Positions 1-7,862 of a DNA stretch of 17,099 nucleotides are shown one piece after another (positions within the stretch are counted from its first letter, which is position 1; each line of letters begins with the position of its first letter). The notes beneath the pieces were generated by a model. That model saw nothing but the letters and a program-made list of their open reading frames with translations, was not told the origin of the DNA and made no database searches. The DNA is taken from the NCBI GenBank assembly GCA_030598885.1, contig JAUVOZ010000024.1, positions 1 through 17,099 of the forward strand. Direction: 5' to 3'. This stretch comes from Anaerolineae bacterium (lineage in GTDB: Bacteria > Chloroflexota > Anaerolineae > Anaerolineales > E44-bin32). The position numbers were made by a program, and so were the translations under genes.

Positions 1-230
1 ATTTACTTATTCAGGGTATACCGACTCGTCACACTTGTCTATAGGGCCGTTTTTCCGACTAAAAATCAAAGCCCGACCTCCGCCGTTCGTTCTTGGCTCA
101 CTGATCGGTCGTCTAATTCTTACTCTCTATCACAGCCATTCAATCTCGGGATCGTTATCGGAAATATGGATTGATAGAAGCTACAAATCATTGCCATGCC
201 CCTGAGCGGTATTGATCAGAAGAGTTGGAT

Positions 231-398
231 ATGTCTTACGGTGATTTGTTTTTGATATTATCTGGTCTTTTCCTCATAATCCTTTTCAGCATCATGGCGG
301 CTCGTGTGGAGCAGAAAATGTGGGGAAAATGCAGACGGGACGAATCCCGCCTTCGTTTGCAGCAGCAAATCACGATGGGTAAATCCCATTGCCGATGA
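231..398 (+). CDS. small single-pass membrane protein, hypothetical (55 aa)
   Basis: A short open frame from ATG 231 to TGA 396-398 encodes 55 residues. Residues 5-24 are almost wholly hydrophobic (DLFLILSGLFLIILFSIMAA in the middle of this stretch), one transmembrane-helix length. The rest is strongly basic (R25, K29, K33, R35, R36, R40, R42, K51, R55), so by the positive-inside rule the tail should lie in the cytoplasm. An AAGAG-like ribosome site sits about 7 nt before the ATG. There is no similarity I recognise and no obvious partner gene. The clean division into one greasy helix and a basic tail argues for a real gene, but the short length means chance cannot be excluded. A longer overlapping frame at 304-492 in another phase has no such pattern. 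Confidence 0.45.
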   Translation: MSYGDLFLILSGLFLIILFSIMAARVEQKMWGKCRRDESRLRLQQQITMGKSHCR

Positions 399-527
399 AT
401 TCTCCATCATAACATTTCCCCTATGGCTCAAGAGACATCCTTATAATGGAACAAAAACTCAACCTGAGGATGATTTAAGAGCCAAACCCTAATATAAAAA
501 TATTTACTACGAATATATTAAGTAGCA

Positions 528-558
528 GCACTCGCCCGATCGTGGGCCGGGCGAGTGC
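528..558. terminator. strong hairpin between small genes, possible terminator
   Basis: A perfect 11-bp inverted repeat, GCACTCGCCCG (528-538) and CGGGCGAGTGC (548-558), encloses a 9-nt loop. It lies downstream of the small rightward gene ending at 398 and about 85 nt beyond the stop of the leftward gene ending at 644, so it could end transcripts from both sides. Neither side has a proper T-run: rightward it is followed by TTGAGCGG, leftward by TGCTACTTAATATATT, which is only moderately T-rich. It may instead be a stabilising 3' hairpin. Confidence 0.4.
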
Positions 559-643
559 TTGAGCGGAAGTATGTCGATAACCTAACTGGAAAAGACTTAA
601 CGATTAGCTAAAGATATGATCAATCAGACTGAATACACATTGA

Positions 644-919
644 TTAAAACGCCGGAATGAAATCATCCGGTATACGGGCTATCGACTGTTCGACTTGGCT
701 AAGCTTGTTCATAGCTTTTGAAAGAACTCCCTTTACATATTGGTCCTCGGTCTTCGCTATAGCCAGCCTAATCAATTCGTTAATAATATCAATGTCAAGG
801 ATAAGTTGCCATCGTCTGCTCGCCAGTTCATCCCTCAACCCCTTGAGCATCTCTACCTGATCATCGGAGAACTTTTCGCGTATCTCACGGCGCAACTGCA
901 GCGGATCATCCTCACCCAT
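644..919 (-). CDS. hypothetical small alpha-helical protein (91 aa)
   Basis: The frame runs from ATG 919-917 to TAA 646-644. A clear GGGAG ribosome site stands 7 nt before the ATG, which fixes the start and supports the gene being real. The product is acidic to neutral and lacks Cys and membrane segments. From about residue 17 to 80 it is rich in Leu, Ile, Glu, Lys and Gln with heptad-like spacing (for example the stretches DQVEMLKGLRDELA and KAMNKLSQVEQS), so it should form helices, perhaps a helical hairpin or coiled coil. I do not recognise the family. It is monocistronic, with no neighbour that suggests a role. A rightward frame over the same bases (740-940) lacks comparable signals. Confidence 0.6.
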   Translation of the reverse strand: MGEDDPLQLRREIREKFSDDQVEMLKGLRDELASRRWQLILDIDIINELIRLAIAKTEDQYVKGVLSKAMNKLSQVEQSIARIPDDFIPAF

Positions 920-954
920 AATGCGTCTCCCATCAAATGAAACTCACCAGTTTC

Positions 955-982
955 TTATCAAGCCATCAATTGTTCATATAAT
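955..982 (+). promoter_or_regulatory. candidate promoter of an upstream untranslated transcript
   Basis: TTATCA at 955-960 (four of six to TTGACA), a 16-nt spacer, then a perfect TATAAT at 977-982. A transcript starting near 989 would run to the intrinsic terminator ending at 1380, about 390 nt, without a convincing reading frame. The same A/T-rich segment read leftward could also serve the small gene at 644-919. Confidence 0.3.
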
Positions 983-1342
983 ACACTAGAATTACGCTCG
1001 GCTACCCATAAACATATTGGGATAAATTGTATACTAACGATGGCTATGCGCAATAACCCTGCTACGATCAGTCACTTGGTAGAAAATTTCCCAATTGTGT
1101 CCATTCCCACAACTACAAAACCCCACGACACTTGTAAGCCAATTGCAAGCTGTCTTTGATTTCGATTGTGTTAATATGGAGATGCAAATTGCCACTATTC
1201 AGGGAATTGGGAGACGATACCACCTAACAATCATTTGGGCGCCGAGCATCGGGACACAGGAATTCCTCCGAACCACTTACCGATCTTACGCCACTGTCTT
1301 CCATACACCGAACATAATTTGGCCATTTGCTCTCCTCCTCCC

Positions 1343-1380
1343 CAGAGCCCTTGGCCGAACCAAGGGCTCTGTTGGTTTTT
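1343..1380 (+). terminator. intrinsic (rho-independent) terminator
   Basis: A perfect 12-bp stem, CAGAGCCCTTGG (1343-1354) with CCAAGGGCTCTG (1360-1371), has a 5-nt loop CCGAA and is followed at once by TTGGTTTTT (1372-1380). This is textbook for rightward transcription. Read leftward the hairpin is followed by GGGGAGGAGG, so it works only rightward. No protein gene lies directly upstream on that strand, so it implies a non-coding or unrecognised transcript ending here, or insulation of pyk from read-through. Confidence 0.85.
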
Positions 1381-1400
1381 AGAATCCAAACCACTATAAT
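1372..1400 (+). promoter_or_regulatory. candidate pyk promoter overlapping the terminator tail
   Basis: TTGGTT (1372-1377), a 17-nt spacer and a perfect TATAAT (1395-1400). The -35 box is the T-rich tail of the preceding terminator. Transcription would start near 1407 and give a leader of about 270 nt before pyk. The alternative -10-like TACAAT at 1538-1543, in the context GGGTACAAT, resembles the GGGTATAAT of the sucC promoter, but its -35 spacing is poor. Confidence 0.4.
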
Positions 1401-1580
1401 GGAATTTAACCTTTCGCTACACTTGGCCGGAGAGATAATTGTCCGTCAACCATCTTTTTGAAAAAAACAGGTTCTCCTCCAAATTATGTGGGTAATTACA
1501 ATTTCTCTGCATTGACCTCAATCACCGCGGAGCAGGGTACAATGCCCGAGCCAACACATTTCTCACCTAATTCTCCAGCA

Positions 1581-1640
1581 GGTCAGGCTCCCACGCCTGA
1601 CCATCGGCGGCATGCCCACTCCGCTTCGCCAGGAGCCGCC
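1581..1640 (+). repeat. two inverted repeats in the pyk leader
   Basis: First stem: GGTCAGGC (1581-1588) and GCCTGACC (1595-1602) around TCCCAC, a perfect 8-bp hairpin. Second: GGCGGC (1606-1611) and GCCGCC (1635-1640) with a 23-nt loop. They end 36 nt before the pyk ATG. There is no T-run, so they are not a terminator. They may act on translation or mRNA stability, or be an operator. I do not recognise a known riboswitch. Confidence 0.45.
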
Positions 1641-1676
1641 TCTACAGGAATAGGTAGATAGGATGAATGGAGCAAC

Positions 1677-3107
1677 ATGACCCGACGAGCGAAGATCATC
1701 GCCACAATTGGTCCTGCCTGCAATTCTATCCAACATTTGCGGGAACTAGTGTCTGCGGGGATGGATGTCGCCCGGTTCAATTTCTCCCATGGAGACCACC
1801 AAGAACACGGCGAAAAAATCGAATGTGTTCGCCAGGTGGCAGAGGAATCAGGCCGACCGATTACCATCCTACAGGACCTGCAGGGGACTAAACTCCGCAC
1901 AGGCCCTCTGTCCCAGACTGAGCCAATCCTACTTCGGGCTGGCGAGCATCTCATGCTCACCATCGAACCTACACCCGGGACCACGGAGCGGATATTCGTG
2001 AATTACCCTGCTCTGCTGGACGACATCAAACCCGGTGATAGGATCCTCATTGACGATGGCACAATAGAACTCAAAGCGATGAGGGTCACCGAGAATGACG
2101 TGGAGACGGAGGTAATCATTGGAGGACCATTAGGAAGCAATAAGGGGATTAATTTACCAGGGGTCAATCTCTCCTCGCCCGCCTTAACCCCGAAAGATCG
2201 CATCGATCTGGCATTCGGTTTGGAGCAAGGTGTCGATGCCGTGGCGATGTCTTATGTGAGGACGGCTGACGACCTAATCGACTTACGTAATGCTATTCTC
2301 GCTTACGACCCCGACTTCCGAAGTCTACCAATCATCGCCAAACTTGAACGTCCCGGTGCGGTTGAGCAACTCGATGCGATCCTTGATGTTTGCGATGGTG
2401 TGATGGTCGCCAGGGGCGATCTGGGGGTGGAGGTTTCACCTGAACGCGTCCCCTCGCTTCAAAAACATATCATCCAACGAGCGAATATTGAAATGAAGAC
2501 GGTGATCACCGCTACCCAGATGCTGGAGACGATGATCAACCACCCACACCCGACCAGGGCGGAGGCATCGGATGTGGCCAACGCCGTGTTTGACGGCAGC
2601 GACGCCTTGATGCTCTCCGGTGAGACAGCGATCGGTAAATACCCGACCAAATCCGTGGAGACTATGAACCGTATCATCCTCGATGCGGAAAAGCACGCAC
2701 CTGAATGGGGCTATCGGTCGAAGGATGAAATCGTTACTACCACCGACGACGCCGTAGCCACCACTCACGCCGCCCGTTCGCTGGCTCATGACCGGAACGT
2801 AGCCGCGATTGCCATATTCACCCGCTCTGGACGCACTGCACGGCTGATGTCAAAGGTGAGACCCAGGGTACCCATCATAGCCTTCACCCCAGAACAAACC
2901 ACATATCACTTGATGCCACTCCTATGGGGTGTGATACCCAACCTCATACCGATGGCCCACTCGGTGGAGGAAATGATCGAGCGCGTACGAGAGGCCTGCC
3001 TGGCTTCGGGGATTGTACGCCCGGGCCAACAGGTTGTGATGGTTGCCAGCCTGCCCATTGGCGCCATGGGGCCGCCGAACTTCACCCTTCTGCATACTAT
3101 TAACTAA
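1677..3107 (+). CDS. pyk: pyruvate kinase
   Basis: Transfers phosphate from phosphoenolpyruvate to ADP, giving pyruvate and ATP, the last step of glycolysis, in the cytoplasm. The 476 residues match the usual bacterial length near 470. Hallmarks in order: N-terminal TKI-type start (RRAKIIATIGPACNS), the nucleotide and phosphate site RFNFSHG, the B-domain lead-in LQDLQGTKLRTG, the catalytic-lysine segment IIAKLERPGAVE, the metal-binding MVARGDLGVE, and the signature TATQMLETMI followed by PTRAEASDVANAVFDGSDA and LSGETAIGKYP. A normal C-terminal regulatory domain follows. The ATG is preceded by GGAG with a short spacer. The gene stands alone and converges on the korB end of the leftward operon, with about 100 bp between the stops and no clear terminator there. 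Nothing in the sequence is broken or odd. Confidence 0.97.
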   Translation: MTRRAKIIATIGPACNSIQHLRELVSAGMDVARFNFSHGDHQEHGEKIECVRQVAEESGRPITILQDLQGTKLRTGPLSQTEPILLRAGEHLMLTIEPTPGTTERIFVNYPALLDDIKPGDRILIDDGTIELKAMRVTENDVETEVIIGGPLGSNKGINLPGVNLSSPALTPKDRIDLAFGLEQGVDAVAMSYVRTADDLIDLRNAILAYDPDFRSLPIIAKLERPGAVEQLDAILDVCDGVMVARGDLGVEVSPERVPSLQKHIIQRANIEMKTVITATQMLETMINHPHPTRAEASDVANAVFDGSDALMLSGETAIGKYPTKSVETMNRIILDAEKHAPEWGYRSKDEIVTTTDDAVATTHAARSLAHDRNVAAIAIFTRSGRTARLMSKVRPRVPIIAFTPEQTTYHLMPLLWGVIPNLIPMAHSVEEMIERVREACLASGIVRPGQQVVMVASLPIGAMGPPNFTLLHTIN

Positions 3108-3208
3108 TTGCACGATAAAAAAGACCAGGTTCGAGAAATTTAGCGGTATATGGGGGATTCCGCCAGAGGTGGATGTGTTCCCTGTTCCAGTCTAGTAAAA
3201 ATTGATCA

Positions 3209-4084
3209 TCATTCCTGAATCATCTGTTTGACGAAATCGTCGTAGATATCGAAGTAGTCCGGCTTATCTTCGTCGACGAAGGTACCGACGATGATCTCTC
3301 CCTCGGGTTTGATATCAGCATCTTTTGGGTCGGCGAAATTACGGATCACACTTTTATTCTGGTAGTAGCGCATCTCAATTAAACCGGTTGGCATCTTATT
3401 CCGCCTACCGTAGTTGACCGGGCAAGGACTGATGATCTCCACAAAAGTAAACCCGGGCTTCATGATCGCTTCCATTATCGCTTGTTTAAGTCGTCGTGTG
3501 TGGAGGGTTGTCCAACGAGCCACATACGGAGCTCCGGAGGAGGCTGCTAAATAAACAAGATTGAACGGATTCTCAAAAGATCCGTATGGCGCCGTCGTTC
3601 CACGTGCTCCCAGGGGGGTTGTAGGCCCAACCTGGCCCCCGGTCATCCCGTAGTTAAAGTTGTTGACACACAAAACGGCGAGGTCAACATTGCGTCGAGC
3701 GGCGTGGATGAAATGGTTGCCACCAATGGCGAACAGGTCACCATCTCCACTGAATACAACCACCTTATGGTCAGGTTTTTGCATTTCCAGAGCAATGCGA
3801 AGCCCGGTAGCGAATGGGATCGCCCGTCCATGAGTGGTGTGGTATGAGTCCGAACGCATATAGCCAGCCAGCCTGCCGGTGCAGCCAATTCCGGAGACGA
3901 TAGAAACGTCATCCACATCCAAAGTAAGTTCTTCTAGGGCGTAAGCCAGGCAAGACATTGCGGTTCCTAACCCGCAGCCTGGACACCAGATATGGGGAAG
4001 CCTTTCCTCGCGGAAGTATTGCTCTAAAGGATGATGTACATTTTCAACAATCTCCGGCGTCGGCTTTGCCTTAATCTTTCTCAT
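3209..4084 (-). CDS. korB: 2-oxoglutarate:ferredoxin oxidoreductase, beta subunit (TPP-binding)
   Basis: The thiamine-diphosphate subunit of a four-subunit 2-oxoacid:ferredoxin oxidoreductase, which interconverts 2-oxoglutarate plus CoA with succinyl-CoA, CO2 and reduced ferredoxin. It has the [4Fe-4S]/TPP signature WCPGCGLGTAMSC near residue 33, the TPP-Mg motif GDGDLFAIGGNH near 112, followed by NNFNYGMTGGQ and PTTPLG, all typical of KorB. Length 291 is normal. The ATG overlaps the korA stop by four bases (ATGA), implying translational coupling. This is the last gene of the leftward operon. Substrate is inferred: sequence motifs separate the Kor/Vor group from pyruvate enzymes less firmly, but sucCD nearby and the YPITP form of KorA favour 2-oxoglutarate. 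Confidence 0.93.
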   Translation of the reverse strand: MRKIKAKPTPEIVENVHHPLEQYFREERLPHIWCPGCGLGTAMSCLAYALEELTLDVDDVSIVSGIGCTGRLAGYMRSDSYHTTHGRAIPFATGLRIALEMQKPDHKVVVFSGDGDLFAIGGNHFIHAARRNVDLAVLCVNNFNYGMTGGQVGPTTPLGARGTTAPYGSFENPFNLVYLAASSGAPYVARWTTLHTRRLKQAIMEAIMKPGFTFVEIISPCPVNYGRRNKMPTGLIEMRYYQNKSVIRNFADPKDADIKPEGEIIVGTFVDEDKPDYFDIYDDFVKQMIQE

Positions 4085-5244
4085 CCAACCACCTCTTCAA
4101 TAGCCGCCAGGACATCTTCCGGTCGATGAATGCCTCCCCCAGCATGGGGTACGAGCCTGACAATCGTCTTTCCAGCAGTTACTCTCTCCACCTCAAGCAC
4201 CATCTGACCAAGGTTGATCTCGGGGACGACAAATCCTTTTATTTTCGTCGCCAGTCTAACTATCGGTTCGGAGGGGAATGGCCAAACGGTGATAAGCCGG
4301 AGCATGCCCACCTTGATCCCCTTTTCCCGAGCAAGTTCCATAGCTCTCCATGAAGTGCGAGCATTGATCCCGTATGTGACCAGAACGACCTCCGCATCAT
4401 CGACTCCCTCTTCTTCGAACTCGATAATTTTATCGCTGTTCTTCCTGATTTTCTGGGTCAGCCTATTGATCAGGCGGTCTTGAGCCTCAACCGTCATATC
4501 TGGGTAGCCGAGTTCGTTGTGGGTCAGACCAGTGACATGCACTCGATAACCCTCACCGGCGGACGCCATCTCTGGGACCAGGTCTTCTCCCGGCTTGAAG
4601 GGGATATAGTCCTTATAGGGGACGGTTGGTTTGCGGCGGGGGACGAGCTCGATCTTATCCGGATCGATCAACACCCGTTCCATCATATGGCCGACGATCT
4701 CATCCGCCATGATGAGAACGGGCAGGCGGTAGCGCTCGGCAGTATTAAACGCTTTAACCGTAAGGTCGAACATCTCTTGGGGGGAAGATGGCGCGTAAGC
4801 GATGACCTCGTGGTTCCCATGGGTTCCCCACCTGGCCTGCATCATATCACCCTGTGAAGTGGCGGTAGGCAGCCCGGTACTTGGTCCGCCCCGTTGGATA
4901 TTCACCACCACACACGGAGTTTCGGTCATTATCCCCAAGCCGATGTTTTCCATCATCAGCGAAAAACCGGGTCCAGAGGTCGCTGTCATTGCTTTCACTC
5001 CCCCCCAGACGGCGCCAAGCACGGCAGCCATGGAAGCAAGTTCATCTTCCATCTGCAGGAAGTGGGCTCCGATCTTGGGCAGTCGGTTAGCCATGCGCTC
5101 GGCGATCTCGGATTGGGGGGTGATCGGGTATCCGGCGAAAAAGCGACAGCCGGCAGCAATTGCCCCTTCAGCACAGGCCACGTCACCGTTTAGGAAGTGC
5201 TCACCAGCGAGTATCGATGGATCAATCAGGGTGCTCCTCCTCAA
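4081..5244 (-). CDS. korA: 2-oxoglutarate:ferredoxin oxidoreductase, alpha subunit
   Basis: Alpha subunit carrying the pyrimidine-binding and transketolase C-terminal-like domains of the oxidoreductase. Typical motifs are GCRFFAGYPITPQSEIAE, the catalytic-region EDELASMAAVLGA, TSGPGFSLMMENIG, and RGGPSTGLPT followed by SQGDMMQ. Length 387 agrees with KorA. The start is uncertain. The longest frame begins with TTG 5244, about 5 nt after GGAG and overlapping korD by 23 bases. A strong GAGGAGG site lies inside this frame and would suit a CTG at 5229. No ATG is available before the conserved region. The stop overlaps korB by four bases. Together with korB, korC and korD it forms the ferredoxin-dependent enzyme that would use or make reduced ferredoxin shared with HdrA. 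Confidence 0.94.
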   Translation of the reverse strand: MRRSTLIDPSILAGEHFLNGDVACAEGAIAAGCRFFAGYPITPQSEIAERMANRLPKIGAHFLQMEDELASMAAVLGAVWGGVKAMTATSGPGFSLMMENIGLGIMTETPCVVVNIQRGGPSTGLPTATSQGDMMQARWGTHGNHEVIAYAPSSPQEMFDLTVKAFNTAERYRLPVLIMADEIVGHMMERVLIDPDKIELVPRRKPTVPYKDYIPFKPGEDLVPEMASAGEGYRVHVTGLTHNELGYPDMTVEAQDRLINRLTQKIRKNSDKIIEFEEEGVDDAEVVLVTYGINARTSWRAMELAREKGIKVGMLRLITVWPFPSEPIVRLATKIKGFVVPEINLGQMVLEVERVTAGKTIVRLVPHAGGGIHRPEDVLAAIEEVVG

Positions 5245-5482
5245 TCTCGCTCCAAATGGCGAAATCCGGACAGACTAACTGACAATATTCACAGTTGACG
5301 CACGCCCCCGGATCCACCATCTCAGGAAAGTGGTATCCATGTTGGTTGAATTCTTGCGATTCTTCGAGGGCATTAAGCGGGCAGAACTCGACGCAAAATC
5401 CGCAACCTTTGCAAAGACTGTCTACAATGGTAATCCAACCAAGTGACGTTTTCCAACGTTTAGCGATCTGACCTGTAACCAA
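5222..5482 (-). CDS. korD: 2x[4Fe-4S] ferredoxin, delta subunit of 2-oxoacid oxidoreductase
   Basis: An 86-residue ferredoxin with two complete CxxCxxCxxxCP motifs (C24, C27, C30, C34 and C61, C64, C67, C71), each able to hold a [4Fe-4S] cluster and complete one with the partner motif's last Cys. Placed directly before korA and korB, it is the electron-transfer delta subunit rather than a free ferredoxin. The start is TTG 5482, preceded by GAGGAG with a 5-nt spacer lying in the 10-nt gap after frdA. I see no in-frame ATG that could replace it. The last 23 bases overlap the longest korA frame, and its 3' end supplies the korA ribosome site. Confidence 0.9.
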   Translation of the reverse strand: MVTGQIAKRWKTSLGWITIVDSLCKGCGFCVEFCPLNALEESQEFNQHGYHFPEMVDPGACVNCEYCQLVCPDFAIWSEIEEEHPD

Positions 5483-5492
5483 TATTGCTCCT

Positions 5493-7154
5493 CTAGATAA
5501 AACGCCCCAACGAACTGGAAATTACAGCCTCATCACGGTAATCAGGGAGGAGGATCGGGGATACTCGGTCGGTCTCTATCCCCGCTTTCTTCAACAACTT
5601 CTCGTAATCGACGACGTGTTGGAGGGAAAGTTTCTTCGGTCTTGACTTTTTAGCCCAACGGGCAGCGGACATTCCCACTCGCCGTCCAAACACATAAATA
5701 TCCAGTTGGGAGTTCCCCATCAATCGATTCTTCCCGTGGACCCCTCCGTCGCACTCTCCAGCGGCAAACAGCCCAGGGACACTTGTGGCCCCGTGCTCAT
5801 CTATCTCGACCCCCCCATTCTGATAATGGAGGGTTGGGTAAACCAATACAGGATCCTCGGTGATATCAATACCGTGACGATGCCACATCGTCCACATCGC
5901 TGACAGACGTTGTTTGATGGTTCCTTTTCCCTGTATCTCTTCGATCATCGGGGTGTCCAGCCACACACCGCGCACCCCACTAGGAGTTTCCACTCCGTTG
6001 TTCATTTCCCAGCATTCACGGATGATAGCTGCCGCCTCTACATCGCGCGGCTCCAAGGGGAAGACAAAGGCTTCCCCATCTTTAGTAACCGGTACCGCCC
6101 CTTGGCTACGGAGCTTTTCAGTGGCAAGTTGTCCTAAGATGGCTGTGGGATAGGCTACCCCGGTGGGGTGATACTGAACCGAGTCCATATCGATAATATT
6201 CGCTCCGGCTCGGTAAGCAATAACCAATCCGTCAGCGGTGGCCCCGTAGTGATTGGTCGTAGGGAAGTCTTGGATGTGCACCCGGCCAAAACCTCCGGTA
6301 GCAAGGACGGTTGCCTTGGCGCGGATGATCTTGTATTCATCGGTTTCTATGTTGTAGATTATTGCTCCAGCAGCATTTCCCTTCTCGTCCAATAGGAGTT
6401 CTATAACCGGGAAGAATTCCAATACCGGAATCCCCAGGTTCCTAAATTCATCACGGACGGCGCTGAAGATCGCTTTCCCGGTGTAATCCTTCGCCGAGTG
6501 CATCCGCATACGGGAAGTCCCTCCCCCATGAGCCTCCAGGTATTTTCGATCCTGCTTGTCGTACATTACTCCGATATCCTCGTGCCAGCGGATGATCTTA
6601 GGCGCATCTAAGACCAGAGCCCTTACCAATTCCGGCTTGTTGGCGTAATGGCCTCCTCCGATCACATCCAGGTAGTGAATAGCCGGAGAATCCTCCGGAC
6701 GATCCGCAGCCTGGATCCCACCTTGAGCCATAATGGAATTGCTATCTCCATGACGGAGTTTGGTCACAACCAGGATGTCATCCGCCGCTATTCCTTCCTG
6801 ATGGGCAAATATTGCCGCGGCCGTACCCGCGCCTCCACCGCCGATCACCAGAAGCGACACGTCGTAGTCTATATGGGATAGATCCACATCCGCTGGGTCG
6901 AACAGAGGATGAGCTTCCAACATGTCAGCCATCTCATTGGGAACGATTTCTCCCGCTGAGATCCCTAAAGCAAGTTTTCGCTTCTTCTCCGGTTTATAGT
7001 CCGGATGATATTTGTTCAGGATATTCTCGCGTTCCTCAGCGGTCATCGGCGACGGGGGACCAGATTCAAGACGCTTCGCTCGGGTCGCCTCAACTCGCTC
7101 GATCGATTTGCGCATGTACTGCGGGTACCCTCTAATCAGTTCTTGTTTACTCAC
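5493..7154 (-). CDS. frdA: soluble fumarate reductase / succinate dehydrogenase-type flavoprotein
   Basis: Catalytic FAD subunit expected to interconvert fumarate and succinate. Numbered from the upstream GTG at 7163, it has a charged extension of about 100 residues before the FAD Rossmann motif (VIGGGGAGTAAA, 106-117). The usual active-site set follows: HPTG (332-335), an Arg in EKLRSQGA (R352), LHYQNGG (445-451) and GECDGGVHGKNRLMGNS (469-485, R480). Only about 75 residues follow, so most of the usual C-terminal helical domain is missing. There is no Tat signal and no heme motif, so it is cytoplasmic. The start is GTG in both options; 7154 has better spacing from AGGGGA than 7163. It pairs with frdB just upstream. 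The acceptor could be another 2-enoate or related acid, but the retained residues favour fumarate/succinate. Confidence 0.85.
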   Translation of the reverse strand: MSKQELIRGYPQYMRKSIERVEATRAKRLESGPPSPMTAEERENILNKYHPDYKPEKKRKLALGISAGEIVPNEMADMLEAHPLFDPADVDLSHIDYDVSLLVIGGGGAGTAAAIFAHQEGIAADDILVVTKLRHGDSNSIMAQGGIQAADRPEDSPAIHYLDVIGGGHYANKPELVRALVLDAPKIIRWHEDIGVMYDKQDRKYLEAHGGGTSRMRMHSAKDYTGKAIFSAVRDEFRNLGIPVLEFFPVIELLLDEKGNAAGAIIYNIETDEYKIIRAKATVLATGGFGRVHIQDFPTTNHYGATADGLVIAYRAGANIIDMDSVQYHPTGVAYPTAILGQLATEKLRSQGAVPVTKDGEAFVFPLEPRDVEAAAIIRECWEMNNGVETPSGVRGVWLDTPMIEEIQGKGTIKQRLSAMWTMWHRHGIDITEDPVLVYPTLHYQNGGVEIDEHGATSVPGLFAAGECDGGVHGKNRLMGNSQLDIYVFGRRVGMSAARWAKKSRPKKLSLQHVVDYEKLLKKAGIETDRVSPILLPDYRDEAVISSSLGRFI

Positions 7155-7171
7155 TTTGTCCACTTCCCCTA

Positions 7172-7861
7172 CTATTCTTCTTCCCTTATTCTGGCGGCGT
7201 AAGCTAAAACCAATTCCTCTTCATTCATCGCCACAAGCTTGTCCAGTTCACTATCACAGACCCCTTCCTCGATCTCGCGGAGCTGTTCTTCAAGATGTTC
7301 CGGAACCGGAGAGAGATACCTTCCATAGATTCGCCTGGCCATCTGTGCCATATGGTAGTGTTTGATGTCCGCGGGACAGCGCATGGTACACAAGCCACAT
7401 TGGATGCAATCGAAGGAAAGAGCGGCTGTTCGGGCAATGTCCCCCCGAAGTGCGGCCTGTACGTAATCCATGACCTCGATATCCTGTGGGCAAGCTTTAG
7501 TGCATGTGTTGCACGAGACGCATCGGGCAATCTCCGGATAGTACTGCAACAATACGTTTTCGGTGGGGTCTATCTTCTCAAGGTCGTATTGTGACCTTGG
7601 TGCCGGGGTGAACGGAAGCTGCACCAAGTACATGCCGTCTTCCGCCATTTCCTGGCAAGCGAGAGCAAATTGGAGCCGATAATCCTCTTCTCTACGATAG
7701 ATCGTTGAGCAGGCGCCACAGAATCCAGAGCGGCACCCCGCCCCACGGATGAACCGGTAACCAGAGTATTCCATCGCGTCCATGATGGTAAGACCGGCAG
7801 GGACTCGGTAGGTTTTACCCATAATGTGTATTCTTATCGTTGCATTTTCTTGTTCGCTCAT
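7172..7861 (-). CDS. frdB: fumarate reductase iron-sulfur protein, thiol:fumarate-reductase-like
   Basis: Electron-transfer partner of the flavoprotein. The start ATG 7861 (GAAGGG site, one base after the hdrB stop) gives 229 residues; a longer frame to 7909 overlaps hdrB and is unlikely. The N-terminal plant-type ferredoxin fold carries C43, C48, C51 and C69. The C-terminal part has CVSCNTCTKACP (C114, C117, C120, C124) and CIQCGLCTMRCP (C152, C155, C158, C162). In quinone-linked SdhB/FrdB the last motif normally loses its second Cys and binds [3Fe-4S]; here all four are present, as in soluble thiol:fumarate reductase TfrB. No membrane anchor gene lies nearby. Methanogen TfrB has a C-terminal HdrB-like domain; here that domain is the separate adjacent hdrB. 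Confidence 0.85.
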   Translation of the reverse strand: MSEQENATIRIHIMGKTYRVPAGLTIMDAMEYSGYRFIRGAGCRSGFCGACSTIYRREEDYRLQFALACQEMAEDGMYLVQLPFTPAPRSQYDLEKIDPTENVLLQYYPEIARCVSCNTCTKACPQDIEVMDYVQAALRGDIARTAALSFDCIQCGLCTMRCPADIKHYHMAQMARRIYGRYLSPVPEHLEEQLREIEEGVCDSELDKLVAMNEEELVLAYAARIREEE

Positions 7862-7862
7862 A

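Larger units (their letters stand above)
920..1676. other. long intergenic region, control signals only
   Basis: This 757-bp stretch has no convincing protein gene. It holds a possible rightward promoter at 955-982 (TTATCA, 16-nt spacer, perfect TATAAT), a strong rightward terminator (1343-1380), a promoter candidate running out of that terminator (1372-1400), a second weaker promoter candidate (TTGACC 1512-1517, TACAAT 1538-1543, but a 20-nt spacer), and two inverted repeats just before pyk. I see no tRNA, known riboswitch core or T-box motif in it. Confidence 0.6.

Noticed and set aside
304..492. 62-codon rightward frame
   Set aside because: It overlaps the 231-398 frame in another phase, has no membrane or domain pattern and no good ribosome site.
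1095..1382. 95-codon rightward frame
   Set aside because: It reads straight through the intrinsic terminator at 1343-1380 and has no coherent protein pattern.
1458..1661. 67-codon rightward frame before pyk
   Set aside because: Low-complexity product crossing the leader hairpins; no ribosome site of note. Treated as leader.
3108..3208. Terminator between convergent pyk and korB
   Set aside because: Only a weak GCGG/CCGC pair and a distant T-run; no stem good enough to call.
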